From Planctomycetaceae bacterium (GTDB lineage Bacteria > Planctomycetota > Phycisphaerae > UBA1845 > UTPLA1), in NCBI GenBank assembly GCA_011525745.1, contig WYBU01000015.1:33874-97873 (forward strand): a DNA stretch of 64,000 nucleotides, in the 5' to 3' direction. The position numbers and the translations under genes are program-made. The notes under the pieces are model-generated. The model was given only the letters and a program-made list of their open reading frames with translations. It was not told where the DNA came from and searched no databases. Within the stretch, counting starts at the first letter, position 1. Each line of letters begins with the position of its first letter. Below, one piece after another: positions 27,445 through 36,106 of this stretch.

Positions 27445-27473
27445 TTGACATTCTACATGGTGGTTACTACCGT
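27445..27473 (+). promoter_or_regulatory. Candidate promoter/operator of the four-gene ATPase-helicase operon
   Basis: A perfect TTGACA (27445-27450) lies about 65 nt before the first gene. At 17 nt spacing the -10 would be TACCGT (27468-27473), a weak match. An imperfect dyad, GGTGGTTACTACC, covers the presumed spacer and -10, suggesting repressor control. Confidence 0.35.
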
Positions 27474-27515
27474 AGATAATCGCTGCAGCCGGGTTGATCT
27501 GTTGGAGGAAAGACT

Positions 27516-28364
27516 GTGGCAGCATCTTCCGAATTTGTGCCGTACTTGGAAATGGCTCAGGGGGAAGCGGACCGCGCGCAACAGCAGGTCGAGGCAGCCC
27601 AGCAGCAGCTCGATCAGGCGCAACAAACTCGCAAGTTCTGGCTTGATCTTGGCAAGTGTCTCGATGACGGCCATTCCGCCCACGGCCTTCTGCTCTTGCG
27701 ACGCGAGGCCGAATTCTGTCGAGGACTCCAGGCCGCCGACGAGGCACTCGTGCAGCGGTTGCGACGCCTGTATACCGAGCTTGAGCGGCAATCACGCGCA
27801 TCCGCGGCTAGTTTTGGTCGCGACTTCCCGCCCAGAGCACGTGATGCCGGAATCAAGATCGACAGCACCTCTCGACACCCGAAGTACACTTTCAACGAGG
27901 GCTTTTTGCGGCTGGAGGTAGACGAGCGCAACCTAACCGCGAAGATAGTGCCCCGAGACGGGGAGGAGATGCTCCTGGGCCTCGACACCGCGCTGATTGT
28001 AGAGCGGATCCGTTCAGAACAAGCACGACTCTTTGATCGAGACGTCGATTCCTCAACGCTTCTGCGTAGCTTGTACACCGCCTATGTAGCAGTTCTCCGA
28101 GCCGAGGGTCGCAACGATAGCGAAGAAGTTCCCCTACGGCGAATTGCGAATCGGTTGGCGAAGAACCTGAATCGTTTTGCTCACGACGAGTTCAATGTGG
28201 ACCTTTCGCGCCTCGTACAACGCGGCGAGCTCACTGTCGACGGACGGCGGCTTCACTTGAATCATACCCGGAACCGGCGACAAGGCATGCTGCTACATGG
28301 GCTTGAATCTGGTGGGTTTGTCGGGTTCGTCAGCTTCAAATCGGAAAAGGTAGTAACGACATGA
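27516..28364 (+). CDS. Unknown coiled-coil protein, first gene of ATPase-helicase operon
   Basis: 282 aa, GTG start with GGAGGA 8 nt upstream. Residues 10-50 form a glutamine/alanine-rich coiled coil (EADRAQQQVEAAQQQLDQAQQT). The middle (FLRLEVDERNLTAKIVPRDGE, then IVERIRSEQARLFDRDVDSSTLLRSLYTAYVAVLRAEGRN) is helical without known motifs; the C-terminus is LHGLESGGFVGFVSFK. Not recognised. Its stop overlaps the start of the first BrxD-like ATPase (ATGA), so it belongs to the system and may be the scaffold or specificity subunit. Confidence 0.7.
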   Translation: MAASSEFVPYLEMAQGEADRAQQQVEAAQQQLDQAQQTRKFWLDLGKCLDDGHSAHGLLLLRREAEFCRGLQAADEALVQRLRRLYTELERQSRASAASFGRDFPPRARDAGIKIDSTSRHPKYTFNEGFLRLEVDERNLTAKIVPRDGEEMLLGLDTALIVERIRSEQARLFDRDVDSSTLLRSLYTAYVAVLRAEGRNDSEEVPLRRIANRLAKNLNRFAHDEFNVDLSRLVQRGELTVDGRRLHLNHTRNRRQGMLLHGLESGGFVGFVSFKSEKVVTT

Positions 28365-29623
28365 CACTATCTGACATCGGCCATGCTGAGGCTGCAGAAG
28401 TCATTGAGAGCCTGCGCAAAGGAATCCCGCCGCGACGCTATGTCTCCTCCTACACATCGGGAACGGAGGGCTTTCTAAACAAAGTCCGGGCTTACCACTT
28501 GGAGGGATCATCGACACGCGGCAAGATACGGTTCGTCAGCGGCTCGTGGGGATCGGGTAAGACCCACTTTCTGCGGTTACTCCGCGAGCAGGCCTTTGAC
28601 GCGGGCTACCTAGTATCGACAGTCGAACTCAACGCAGATTCCACGCCTTTCAATAAGTTCGAACAGGTCTTCTTCGACATCGTCCGCAACATCACCTCGC
28701 CCGAGATGTACCGTGAAGGGCAGATGGACTTTGCTGCCCCTTTCGGCGAAGTGTTGCGGCGCACGCTCCTGGGCGCACCAACTTGTGGTGACGACGCTGT
28801 GTCCCATGATCGCCTGACGGAGCTGAAGGACCGGCTCTTTGCGGCTGAGGATATCGACATCGATCTTCGGCGCGCTGTCTCGCAGTTCTGGGAAACCTAT
28901 CTGCCAGAGGGCGGCGACAGAGCCACCTTGGAAAATGCGCGCGGTCGGTTGTTACAGTGGTTCGCAGGCGAGGGAACCATCGGGATGTACCGTCCATTGG
29001 GCATCCAGAAGATTGTCAGTCGCGCGAACGCCCGCCTCATGCTGCAGTCGCTGAGTCGCTTTATCACGCATATTGGCTACCGCGGCCTCGTGATTCTTTT
29101 CGACGAGGCCGAAATGTCATACTCGACCATGCGCAAGTCAAACCTCAAGCAGGCGCATAACAATCTCCTGCACCTCATCAATAGTATTGATGAGAGTGAT
29201 GGATTATTTCTTATCTATGCAACCACGCCAGATTTCTATATCGATGAACGGCACGGGATCACAATCTATGGCGCGCTTGCACAGCGAATCGGCAAGCCAG
29301 ACGACCGTCCACCGCGCCCCCTGGATCGCATCTGGAACTTGGATTTCGTTCAGACGGCGATGGAAGACTATCTGAATGCCGCCAGCAGGATTAGGCAGAT
29401 ATACCTTGCCGCGGACAGCACGGTATCAGTTCCGGGCGATGGTGAACTGCGGGAGTATGTTAAGAAGTTGGTCGAGGCGCACCCCGAATTCAGTCGCGTC
29501 AGCACCTGGCGTGTCGTTATCACGGGCACCGTTGAATTGCTGGACGCGTCGGCCCAGGGTGAACGGCTGCCCGCGGCGGACAAACTGCACGAAGACATCA
29601 TGGACAAGCTGAGAAACCTCTGA
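28361..29623 (+). CDS. BrxD/DUF2791-like P-loop ATPase 1
   Basis: 420 aa. Begins with AAEVIESLRKGIPPRRYVSSYTSG, the signature opening of DUF2791/BrxD proteins, followed by Walker A GSWGSGKTH near residue 63, Walker B LVILFDEAEM near 244 and a sensor-like LIYATTPDFY near 285. In BREX type 2 systems BrxD is an ATPase paired with a helicase. Here it is followed by a second paralogue and a helicase. No PglX, PglZ or BrxC gene is in the window. Confidence 0.75.
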   Translation: MTLSDIGHAEAAEVIESLRKGIPPRRYVSSYTSGTEGFLNKVRAYHLEGSSTRGKIRFVSGSWGSGKTHFLRLLREQAFDAGYLVSTVELNADSTPFNKFEQVFFDIVRNITSPEMYREGQMDFAAPFGEVLRRTLLGAPTCGDDAVSHDRLTELKDRLFAAEDIDIDLRRAVSQFWETYLPEGGDRATLENARGRLLQWFAGEGTIGMYRPLGIQKIVSRANARLMLQSLSRFITHIGYRGLVILFDEAEMSYSTMRKSNLKQAHNNLLHLINSIDESDGLFLIYATTPDFYIDERHGITIYGALAQRIGKPDDRPPRPLDRIWNLDFVQTAMEDYLNAASRIRQIYLAADSTVSVPGDGELREYVKKLVEAHPEFSRVSTWRVVITGTVELLDASAQGERLPAADKLHEDIMDKLRNL

Positions 29624-29640
29624 CCGAGGAGGACCAGATC

Positions 29641-30849
29641 GTGTTGGAGCGGTCTGAGGCCGAACGCATTGTCGAGCAACTTCGTTACGGAGTGCCTCCG
29701 CCAGAGCGCGTGCGCGCATTCACCGTCGGACGGGACGTTCAGCTGCGGGCATTGGAGCAGTCGCTGAGTAATCCCAAGGAAGCCAGGGGGTCGGCTTTAC
29801 TTGTGAAGGCCAACTATGGTGGAGGAAAGAGCCATCTACTGAAAGTCGTCCGCGAGATCGCGCTGGAGAAGGGATATGCTGTGAGCCTGGTTGTCATCAA
29901 TGCCCAGGAAGGAACCCGGTTCAATCGCATGGACACCATTTTCGGAGGTATATGTCGAAACCTCGAAGTGCCTGACCGTTCTCAACGAGGGATCGGTGCG
30001 TTGTTGACTGCGTTTGCCGAGGCGGCCGGGCGGCGTCTTCCGGCGACGTTGCAGGAAGCTCGCGAGCGGATATCGAGCGCGGGCCAATGGGATTACTCCG
30101 ACTACCTGAAGTCCGCGGCCGTTTACGTGGCTTTGCGAGCTTGGGTGCATGCAAAGGGGCAGGCAACGCGTGATCTCGTACAAGACTGGTTTTCGAATCC
30201 CGAGAACTACCGTGGCCAGCGAAAGAGGCTCTATTCGGGGCTAGTCGATGGATTGCGTGGTTCATTTCGAGATACCCGCCGCGAATGGCAATTCTACGCC
30301 GAGGAGGTGTTCGCCTTTCACACAGGTGGGCACCGTCAAGCATGGGACGCGCTGGCGGACTTTCATGCACTGGCACTTGCGTCGGGTCTTCATGGGCTCG
30401 TGCTGCTGTTCGATGAATTCGAGGATGTAATTCAGAACCTCAACCGGCGCGACCTTCAGGAACAGGCCTTCCTAAATCTGTTCCGCTTCTTCGACGGTGA
30501 TCGATTCCCCGGCATGAGCTACTTCGCCGTGACGCCGGACTTCGCCGCTCGGTGCAAGGCAGAGCTACTTCAGCGAGGCGTGTATGATTTTGATTATCGC
30601 CGATTCGATCGACTTCCGCACTTCGAAATGGAGCCGATTCAGCGGAAAGAGTTTAAGGACTTGGCCATTCGTATTCGCCGAGTGTACGAGGCGGCTTATA
30701 ACGGCGAGCAGCGCGTCGTATTGATCGATAGCGAATTGGATGAAATCGTGGACCAGCTGTGGAGAGTCACTTCTCCAGATCGAGTACGACGAGCGATCCA
30801 GGGTTTCGTTCAGGCGTTGGACGATAGGCTTGAGCCAGTGAGCAGGTAG
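29641..30849 (+). CDS. BrxD/DUF2791-like P-loop ATPase 2
   Basis: 402 aa, GTG start with GAGGAGG about 10 nt upstream. Paralogous to the preceding gene: EAERIVEQLRYGVPPPERVRAFTVG, Walker A NYGGGKSH near 61, Walker B LVLLFDEFED near 255 and YFAVTPDFAARC near 295. The tail RVRRAIQGFVQALD resembles AAA+/ORC-type C-terminal helices. Two tandem paralogues suggest a heteromeric ATPase ring or clamp loader feeding the downstream helicase. Confidence 0.75.
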   Translation: MLERSEAERIVEQLRYGVPPPERVRAFTVGRDVQLRALEQSLSNPKEARGSALLVKANYGGGKSHLLKVVREIALEKGYAVSLVVINAQEGTRFNRMDTIFGGICRNLEVPDRSQRGIGALLTAFAEAAGRRLPATLQEARERISSAGQWDYSDYLKSAAVYVALRAWVHAKGQATRDLVQDWFSNPENYRGQRKRLYSGLVDGLRGSFRDTRREWQFYAEEVFAFHTGGHRQAWDALADFHALALASGLHGLVLLFDEFEDVIQNLNRRDLQEQAFLNLFRFFDGDRFPGMSYFAVTPDFAARCKAELLQRGVYDFDYRRFDRLPHFEMEPIQRKEFKDLAIRIRRVYEAAYNGEQRVVLIDSELDEIVDQLWRVTSPDRVRRAIQGFVQALDDRLEPVSR

Positions 30850-30852
30850 GCA

Positions 30853-32940
30853 ATGGCGATACTGCATTCAGACGTCGGACGCGCCTTCTACGGCAGCTTT
30901 AGGTCATTGCGGCCAGCGCAGCGGTCCACGATACAGCCGATTCTCGACGGCCGAGACTTGCTTTTGCTTGCCGGAACAGGTACCGGCAAGACTGAGGCCG
31001 TTCTTGCACCGCTCGTGCAACGATGGCTTGCGACGATGCGAGAATCGGCACGATGCACGATCCTCTATGTCACTCCGACGCGTGCGCTTGCGAATGATCT
31101 GCTGCGGCGATTGCAACCCATTATTGAGTCTCTCGGGCTGATCATTGGTATTCGGCACGGCGAGCGAAATGATCTCACGCGCAGTCAGCAGCCCCACGTT
31201 CTGATTACGACACCGGAATCGTTCGACGTTCTCATGACCACGCAGAAGGGCGCCCTGCGCTCGGTACGCAGCGTGGTCTTTGACGAGGTGCATCTTCTGT
31301 ACAACACCCAACGCGGATTCCAGGTTGCCGTTCTCCTGAAGAGACTGGAAGCTGAAACAGGGTCGGTGTGTCAGTTCGTTGCCTTATCAGCGACGGTGGC
31401 AGAGCCCAAGGACATATGGCTGTTCTTTCGGCCCTTCCAAGCTGAGGTTGTCACCGTTGTGGACGATCAACCGCGGCCGATTGATGCCGTTCTCTGCGAC
31501 GTCGCAACAGACCAAGATTTGCTCAGTCTAGTTGAGAGACTTGGGTCGGGCTCGCGCGGCAAGTTTCTTCTGTTCGCAAATTCGCGCCGAGAGTGCGACC
31601 GGATCGGCGCCGTCTTAAGGCAAAGCGCTACCTTCGCCAGCGTTTTCGTGCATCATTCTTCGTTGGACCGCGCCGTACGCCTCGAAGCGGAGAGGGCCTT
31701 CCAGGAAGCCCACAAAGCTATCTGTGTAGCGACGAGCACGCTTGAGTTAGGGATCGACATTGGCGACATCGACCTGGTAATGCTATACGGCTGCCCTGCT
31801 GGCTGGGAATCATTCCTGCAAAGGATTGGTCGTGGTAACCGGCGCGACGCTAAGAGCAACGTGGCCTGTCTCGTGTCTCCTGTTCACGGGTCTCGCTTCA
31901 AGAGCATTCTGACGTTCAAGGCGCTGTTGCGGCAGATTCGGACGGGCCACATATCGCGAGAGCGTCCACTCGACGTATACGGTGCCGCAGTCCAGCAGCT
32001 ACTGTCCGTCATCTCAGCAGCCAACGGCTCATTTCGCCGTCTCGCAGACCTGACGGCTTTTTTTCAGAGCTGGGGCCATTTGTGCGGGGACATTGTGAGC
32101 CAGATGCTCGACCGCTTGGTCGAGAGTGGACATGTGACACGTCACGATTTTCAAAACCGGTATGGAGGCGCGGAAGGGCTTCACCGGTTACGGGATCTGC
32201 GATTAATCTGGGGGAATTTTCCAGCGCGGGCGCGCGAGGTGCCATTGGTTGCGGCGAACAGAGAGATTGGCACGGTGCCGGCATCGAATCTTCTTCGAAT
32301 GGCGCCAGGATCAATTGTTCGATTCGGTGGTCGGCACTGGCGCGTCCGTCGCATGACTTTCAACCACGTAGAGGTTGAGGCGAGTCGAGGCCCTGCTGCT
32401 TTGGATATCAGCTACGGGGGGAGCGGAGCACCGCTTGACGCTACCGTGGTCGAAGCAATGCTCCAGCTTCTGGAAGCTGGGGTTGACGACTCTGATATGG
32501 CTGTGGAGGCCGGTCGGGATTTCGTTGCTTGGGCCGATCGCGTGCGTCCGTACGTCGGATGGGATCGGGTTGCAGTCGCACGCGACGTGGAGGGGCGTTT
32601 CTGTTACTGCACATTCGCGGGCCGCATCCTAAACAGCGTGATTGGGCATTGGTCGGGGATGGGTTGGTTCGAAGCAGATGATGTGATTCTAAGGACCTCT
32701 GAACGCGTAGATTTCGCAAGCCTTCCAGAGGGCGTTGACGAACTGAATGCCTATGCCGCCGCGGTTCTTCAAGTGCCCGACGAGTTGACACACTTTCAGG
32801 GTTTGCTTCCACCGGAGCTGTTGACGCGCGAGTGTACGGACGCATGGTGTAAGACAGCCGTATACGAACGATCATTAACTCGGTTGCGGCGGGCGCGTGT
32901 GGTTAACGCGCCGATAAGTGATATCGCGGACTTAATCTAA
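30853..32940 (+). CDS. DEAD/DEAH-box helicase, Lhr/BrxHI-like
   Basis: 695 aa, three nt after the previous stop. Superfamily 2 motifs in order: RPAQRSTIQPILDGRDLLLLAGTGTGKTEA (about 20-50), TPTRALANDLL, TTPESFDVL, VVFDEVHLLYN near 140, ALSATV, ATSTLELGIDIGDIDLV near 300 and QRIGRGNRRDAKS near 320. The C-terminal half is a winged-helix and Lhr-like tail. It is the motor of the four-gene operon. A BrxHI-like role is inferred from the neighbours. Confidence 0.85.
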   Translation: MAILHSDVGRAFYGSFRSLRPAQRSTIQPILDGRDLLLLAGTGTGKTEAVLAPLVQRWLATMRESARCTILYVTPTRALANDLLRRLQPIIESLGLIIGIRHGERNDLTRSQQPHVLITTPESFDVLMTTQKGALRSVRSVVFDEVHLLYNTQRGFQVAVLLKRLEAETGSVCQFVALSATVAEPKDIWLFFRPFQAEVVTVVDDQPRPIDAVLCDVATDQDLLSLVERLGSGSRGKFLLFANSRRECDRIGAVLRQSATFASVFVHHSSLDRAVRLEAERAFQEAHKAICVATSTLELGIDIGDIDLVMLYGCPAGWESFLQRIGRGNRRDAKSNVACLVSPVHGSRFKSILTFKALLRQIRTGHISRERPLDVYGAAVQQLLSVISAANGSFRRLADLTAFFQSWGHLCGDIVSQMLDRLVESGHVTRHDFQNRYGGAEGLHRLRDLRLIWGNFPARAREVPLVAANREIGTVPASNLLRMAPGSIVRFGGRHWRVRRMTFNHVEVEASRGPAALDISYGGSGAPLDATVVEAMLQLLEAGVDDSDMAVEAGRDFVAWADRVRPYVGWDRVAVARDVEGRFCYCTFAGRILNSVIGHWSGMGWFEADDVILRTSERVDFASLPEGVDELNAYAAAVLQVPDELTHFQGLLPPELLTRECTDAWCKTAVYERSLTRLRRARVVNAPISDIADLI

Positions 32941-33003
32941 TCGGCGTTGTCGGCAGTGTCACTGCAACACTCAGCGATGGGCGATGGACACCCCGCCTGT
33001 TTC

Positions 33004-34032
33004 TCAGATCGCGATCCGTTCCACGTCATCGAGCGTGATCTCGTCCTTCCGGCGGTCGTACAGGCCAGTCGTGCGCGACGACTCGTGGCCGGCCATGTAC
33101 TGGGCCTTCTCCAGCGTGCCGCCGTTCTTGAGGTAGATGGTGATGCCGGTGGCCCGGAAGGCGTGACAACAGACCTGGGCCGGTAGGCCGGCCGCGCGGG
33201 AGCGGCGTTTGACGACGGCCCACACGAGCTGCCGCGTCATCCGCCGGTCGGTCAGCTGAAGGTGCTGGTTCTTCGCCACACGCCGAAACAACGGCCCCTT
33301 CCGATCCATGCGAATGTCGGCTCGCTCCAGGTACTCGTCCAGGTACGCCTCCAGGTTGTGATGGACTCCCATCTCGATCACCTTGCTGTTCTTCTCGTGC
33401 AGCCGCACGCGCCAACGCTTACCGTGTTGGTAGTAGTCCTCGACATCCAAGCCGGCAACCGCGCCCACACGGGCGAACGTGTAAACCATCGTGGCGATGA
33501 TCGCCCGGTCACGCAGGCCCACGATCGACGACGTGTCGATGGAGTCGAGAAGCTGCCGCGCCTGCTCGGCGTCGAGCACGGGCGTCTTGCCGCGCCGGAG
33601 CGAGTAACGCGGCCCACGCACCGATGCCGCGGGGTTGAACGGAACGACGTGACCAGTGACCAGCCAGTCAAAGAGCATGCGAATGGCGGCGAGCGCCTGC
33701 TTCACGCTCGGCTCGGGCCGCATCTTCTGAAGCTCCTCGATGTAGGCGGCCACGACGATAGGGCTGAGATCCTCCATCCGCAGATGTTGGGCCGAGCACC
33801 ACTCGTCAAAGCTGCAGACAGCTCGATAGTACGCCGCGCGCGTATTCGGGTTGCGGATGCGAGCCGTGAAGAATTCGATGAAGCGGTACTGAGCCCGTGA
33901 TCCCGTCGCTGCGAACAACGCCGGCACGCCGCTGACCTTCGCGCCGTGCCAAACGGCGTTTTGAAAGACGTCCTCGGGCAGGATCAAACAGGGTTCGAGT
34001 TTAAGCGTCGGCTCACTGTCGTCGTCAGACAT
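33004..34032 (-). CDS. Tyrosine recombinase/integrase (second of two)
   Basis: 342 aa. N-terminal SAM-like core-binding domain (ARIRNPNTRAAYYRAVCSFDEWC, YIEELQKMRPEPSVKQALAAIRMLFDWLV), then catalytic domain with the first Arg in YTFARVGAVAGL, HAFRATG (H-x-x-R), MAGHESSRTTGLYDRR (His and the Tyr nucleophile). It belongs to the compact phage/transposon integrase group. It lies convergent with the ATPase-helicase operon and next to a structured repeat, so it may have moved that operon or act as a resolvase. ATG at 34032. Confidence 0.88.
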   Translation of the reverse strand: MSDDDSEPTLKLEPCLILPEDVFQNAVWHGAKVSGVPALFAATGSRAQYRFIEFFTARIRNPNTRAAYYRAVCSFDEWCSAQHLRMEDLSPIVVAAYIEELQKMRPEPSVKQALAAIRMLFDWLVTGHVVPFNPAASVRGPRYSLRRGKTPVLDAEQARQLLDSIDTSSIVGLRDRAIIATMVYTFARVGAVAGLDVEDYYQHGKRWRVRLHEKNSKVIEMGVHHNLEAYLDEYLERADIRMDRKGPLFRRVAKNQHLQLTDRRMTRQLVWAVVKRRSRAAGLPAQVCCHAFRATGITIYLKNGGTLEKAQYMAGHESSRTTGLYDRRKDEITLDDVERIAI

Positions 34033-34110
34033 AACGTCCTTTATGTCCTACGCCGCCATGATTCGGAGCGCAAGTGGAAAAAGCGTTTTCAAACGACGTT
34101 CCGCGCTTGA

Positions 34111-34262
34111 GTCTCTGCCGTACACGGCCGTCGTCATCGGGGCTCGCCCCGCGGAGGCCGGCAGGCCCTTGGCCCCGATGATGACGGGCGTGGCAGGCAG
34201 ACGGTTGCGCCAAGCTCCCCCCCTCTGCCGGTATGGACCCGAGTCGGAGGGCGCTCGTCAGC
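34111..34262. repeat. Structured repeat, copy A (long hairpin)
   Basis: A pairing stem GTCGTCATCGGGGC / GCCCCGATGATGAC encloses a GC-rich apical part containing CTCGCCCCGCGGAGGCCG and CAGGCCCTTGGCC, with an outer CTGCC/GGCAG stem. The same element recurs at 51848-51986, and the paired positions differ together between copies (GGGGC/GCCCC here, GCGGC/GCCGC there). Similarity continues for about 50 nt to the right (CTGCCGGT.., TCGTCAGC). It sits 3' of the minus-strand gene ending at 34311 and upstream of the recombinase. Function unknown: RNA hairpin, mobile repeat or recombination site. Confidence 0.75.
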
Positions 34263-34310
34263 AACGGCCTATCGATGTGGTATGGCGCGCCGGACTTTCG
34301 CGTGGTCCGC

Positions 34311-35279
34311 TCACTTGTTCTCAGTAAACAAGTTCGACGCGCCGAGTCGCTCCAACTCGCTCTCGATCCACTGGAGGCGGCCGCGACCCAGGCTGATGTG
34401 CCGGTACTTGAGCGCCAGCGCGCTGGCCCGCGCCAATGCGTCGCTGGAATACGCGTTCTCTCGGTCGTACCGGCTGAGGGCTTCGGCACCGCGTTCGACG
34501 ATGTCGGCGTAGTGGCATATGTCTGCATCGAGCTGTTGCCGCTCGCGCTCGGCCAAGTCATACAGCCGTGTGATCCGCTTGGCCGGGTTTTTCGGCAAGT
34601 CGCTCTCGATGAAGCGGCCTGCCTCGGGGTCAGCGGGAATTTCGTTGACCGGGATCGGAGCCGCGTTATCGCCGGCGTGGAAGTAGTGCCACGGGTGCGA
34701 CGGCTCATACGACGCACCGCAGGTCGTGCGGTCGGCAACCACCTTTCGCACCCAGTGGTCAAGGGCGCTAGCGGCATCATCGCCAAAGGCCTCAGCGTAA
34801 ACCGCTACGGCATCGGCATAGGATTCGCGAAGTCGCCGCTCTTCCGAAACAAGATGGTCAGCAAGGCGGGCCTGCGCTTCGGGCGTTCTTGGAGTCCGGC
34901 CGGTACGCGGATCGTGGCCGGTTCGGATGGCATCGGCAACCGCTTCGCAGTCGGCGAGCAGCACGATCATTTCGTGAGCATGTTCGGCCGTCATCTCGGC
35001 AATCGCGTCAGCATCGGGTACGACCGGCCCTTTGGTGGTCAAGCCGAAGACGCCAGCGGCAACAGCAGCCGGAAGCGGTGCGGCGAGCGGTGGTCCGTCC
35101 GCTTGTTCACAAGGCGCAGCGGCCAGCTCGTCAAACACGCTTAGCTCAGAGGGTCGCTGGCCCGAGCTTTGCTGCTGTGCCGACATCAGGACCTCTTGAA
35201 CAGCCGAGGCCGGTTCGGGAGCACGTGCGTCACATTCGGGCTTGGCCCAATCGAAGACCTGCTGAGCACCCCTCGTCAT
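34311..35279 (-). CDS. Conserved-looking hypothetical, not recognised
   Basis: About 322 aa from the ATG at 35279; the start is uncertain because ATGs at 35279 and 35186 and a GTG at 35306 all lack a clear ribosome-binding site. The N-terminal third is low-complexity and Ala/Pro-rich. Residues 130 onward are a charged helical region (AEMTAEHAHEMIVLLADCEAVADAI, ERRLRESYADAVAVYAEAFGDDA) ending near RITRLYDLAERERQQLDADI. No motif identified. It is followed on its strand by the structured repeat, and its downstream DNA shows weak similarity to the end of the gene at 51945. Confidence 0.6.
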   Translation of the reverse strand: MTRGAQQVFDWAKPECDARAPEPASAVQEVLMSAQQQSSGQRPSELSVFDELAAAPCEQADGPPLAAPLPAAVAAGVFGLTTKGPVVPDADAIAEMTAEHAHEMIVLLADCEAVADAIRTGHDPRTGRTPRTPEAQARLADHLVSEERRLRESYADAVAVYAEAFGDDAASALDHWVRKVVADRTTCGASYEPSHPWHYFHAGDNAAPIPVNEIPADPEAGRFIESDLPKNPAKRITRLYDLAERERQQLDADICHYADIVERGAEALSRYDRENAYSSDALARASALALKYRHISLGRGRLQWIESELERLGASNLFTENK

Positions 35280-35357
35280 ACCGCACAATCCGCTTGTTTC
35301 GAGCACAGAACTGTTATGCGGCGGTGACGCGAGCAGGTGATGTAGGCGATGTGTGGC

Positions 35358-36023
35358 TCACTGCAACGAGAGTCTTGGCGTCCAGCGAAGGGCCGGGAGC
35401 GTGTATTGACGCGGGTCGTCGAAGGCTATCTCGGGGCTGTGATAGGACAGCAGCGAGAGCGGTTCTTGCACCGCGCTGAAGGTGTGCAGTAGGCCTCGCG
35501 TAAAGATCAGCAGATCGCCTGGCACAACCGGCCTAGAACGGATCCCGGCGCCGTCGAAAGACAGAAGCGATTGGCTGGACCAATGAAACACGCCGCTCCC
35601 TGCTGCAACGACGATGAACCGATCCGAGAACTCGTGCGCGTGCATCGGCAGGTCAAGCGTGCCCGCATCGAAGCGGAGTTTCGCGAGCGCTTCGGAGCAA
35701 CTGGGACCAAACACCTCAAACCCCGACCAGAGGCCGCCAGCGATGGAGGCTGTGTCCTCAAACGGGGAGACAAGCTCGATGGGGTAGCGGCTGGCAATGT
35801 CCTGGACGAGCCTTGCTTGCAGCCCGACATCAGCCGCTGCCCCTGTAAGAAGAACCGGACCATGAAGGCGGCCCCAGCGTATTTCGGCCTCGGCGAGCCG
35901 CAGAGCGTGGTGAGCGGCCTGGAAGAAGCGTGCCAGTGCGCCGCACCAGCCGCCGGCTTCGCAATTCGGATTTCCCTCGAGGACCTGGAGTGACCCTTCG
36001 CCTGGGCATAACGATGGGAGCAT
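35358..36023 (-). CDS. Cupin-domain protein with an odd N-terminal half
   Basis: 221 aa. The C-terminal half is a cupin: GTLDLPMHAHEFSDRFIVVAAGSG near residues 130-152 (two His, as in motif 1) and PGDLLIFTRGLLHTF near 180 (motif 2). It may bind a metal and a small ligand. The N-terminal half (RLHGPVLLTGAAADVGLQARLVQDIASRYPIELVSPFEDTASIAGGL) resembles the end of an ASKHA (sugar kinase/actin-like) domain, so this may be a fusion of a fragment. No operon partner is evident. Confidence 0.6.
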   Translation of the reverse strand: MLPSLCPGEGSLQVLEGNPNCEAGGWCGALARFFQAAHHALRLAEAEIRWGRLHGPVLLTGAAADVGLQARLVQDIASRYPIELVSPFEDTASIAGGLWSGFEVFGPSCSEALAKLRFDAGTLDLPMHAHEFSDRFIVVAAGSGVFHWSSQSLLSFDGAGIRSRPVVPGDLLIFTRGLLHTFSAVQEPLSLLSYHSPEIAFDDPRQYTLPALRWTPRLSLQ

Positions 36024-36106
36024 CTTTCACGCAACCTTTCGCATCGAATACCGATAGAGCCGAGCGCGACCTTGGCGCCGGCCGAGTGTTCTGAATGACC
36101 TAGCCG

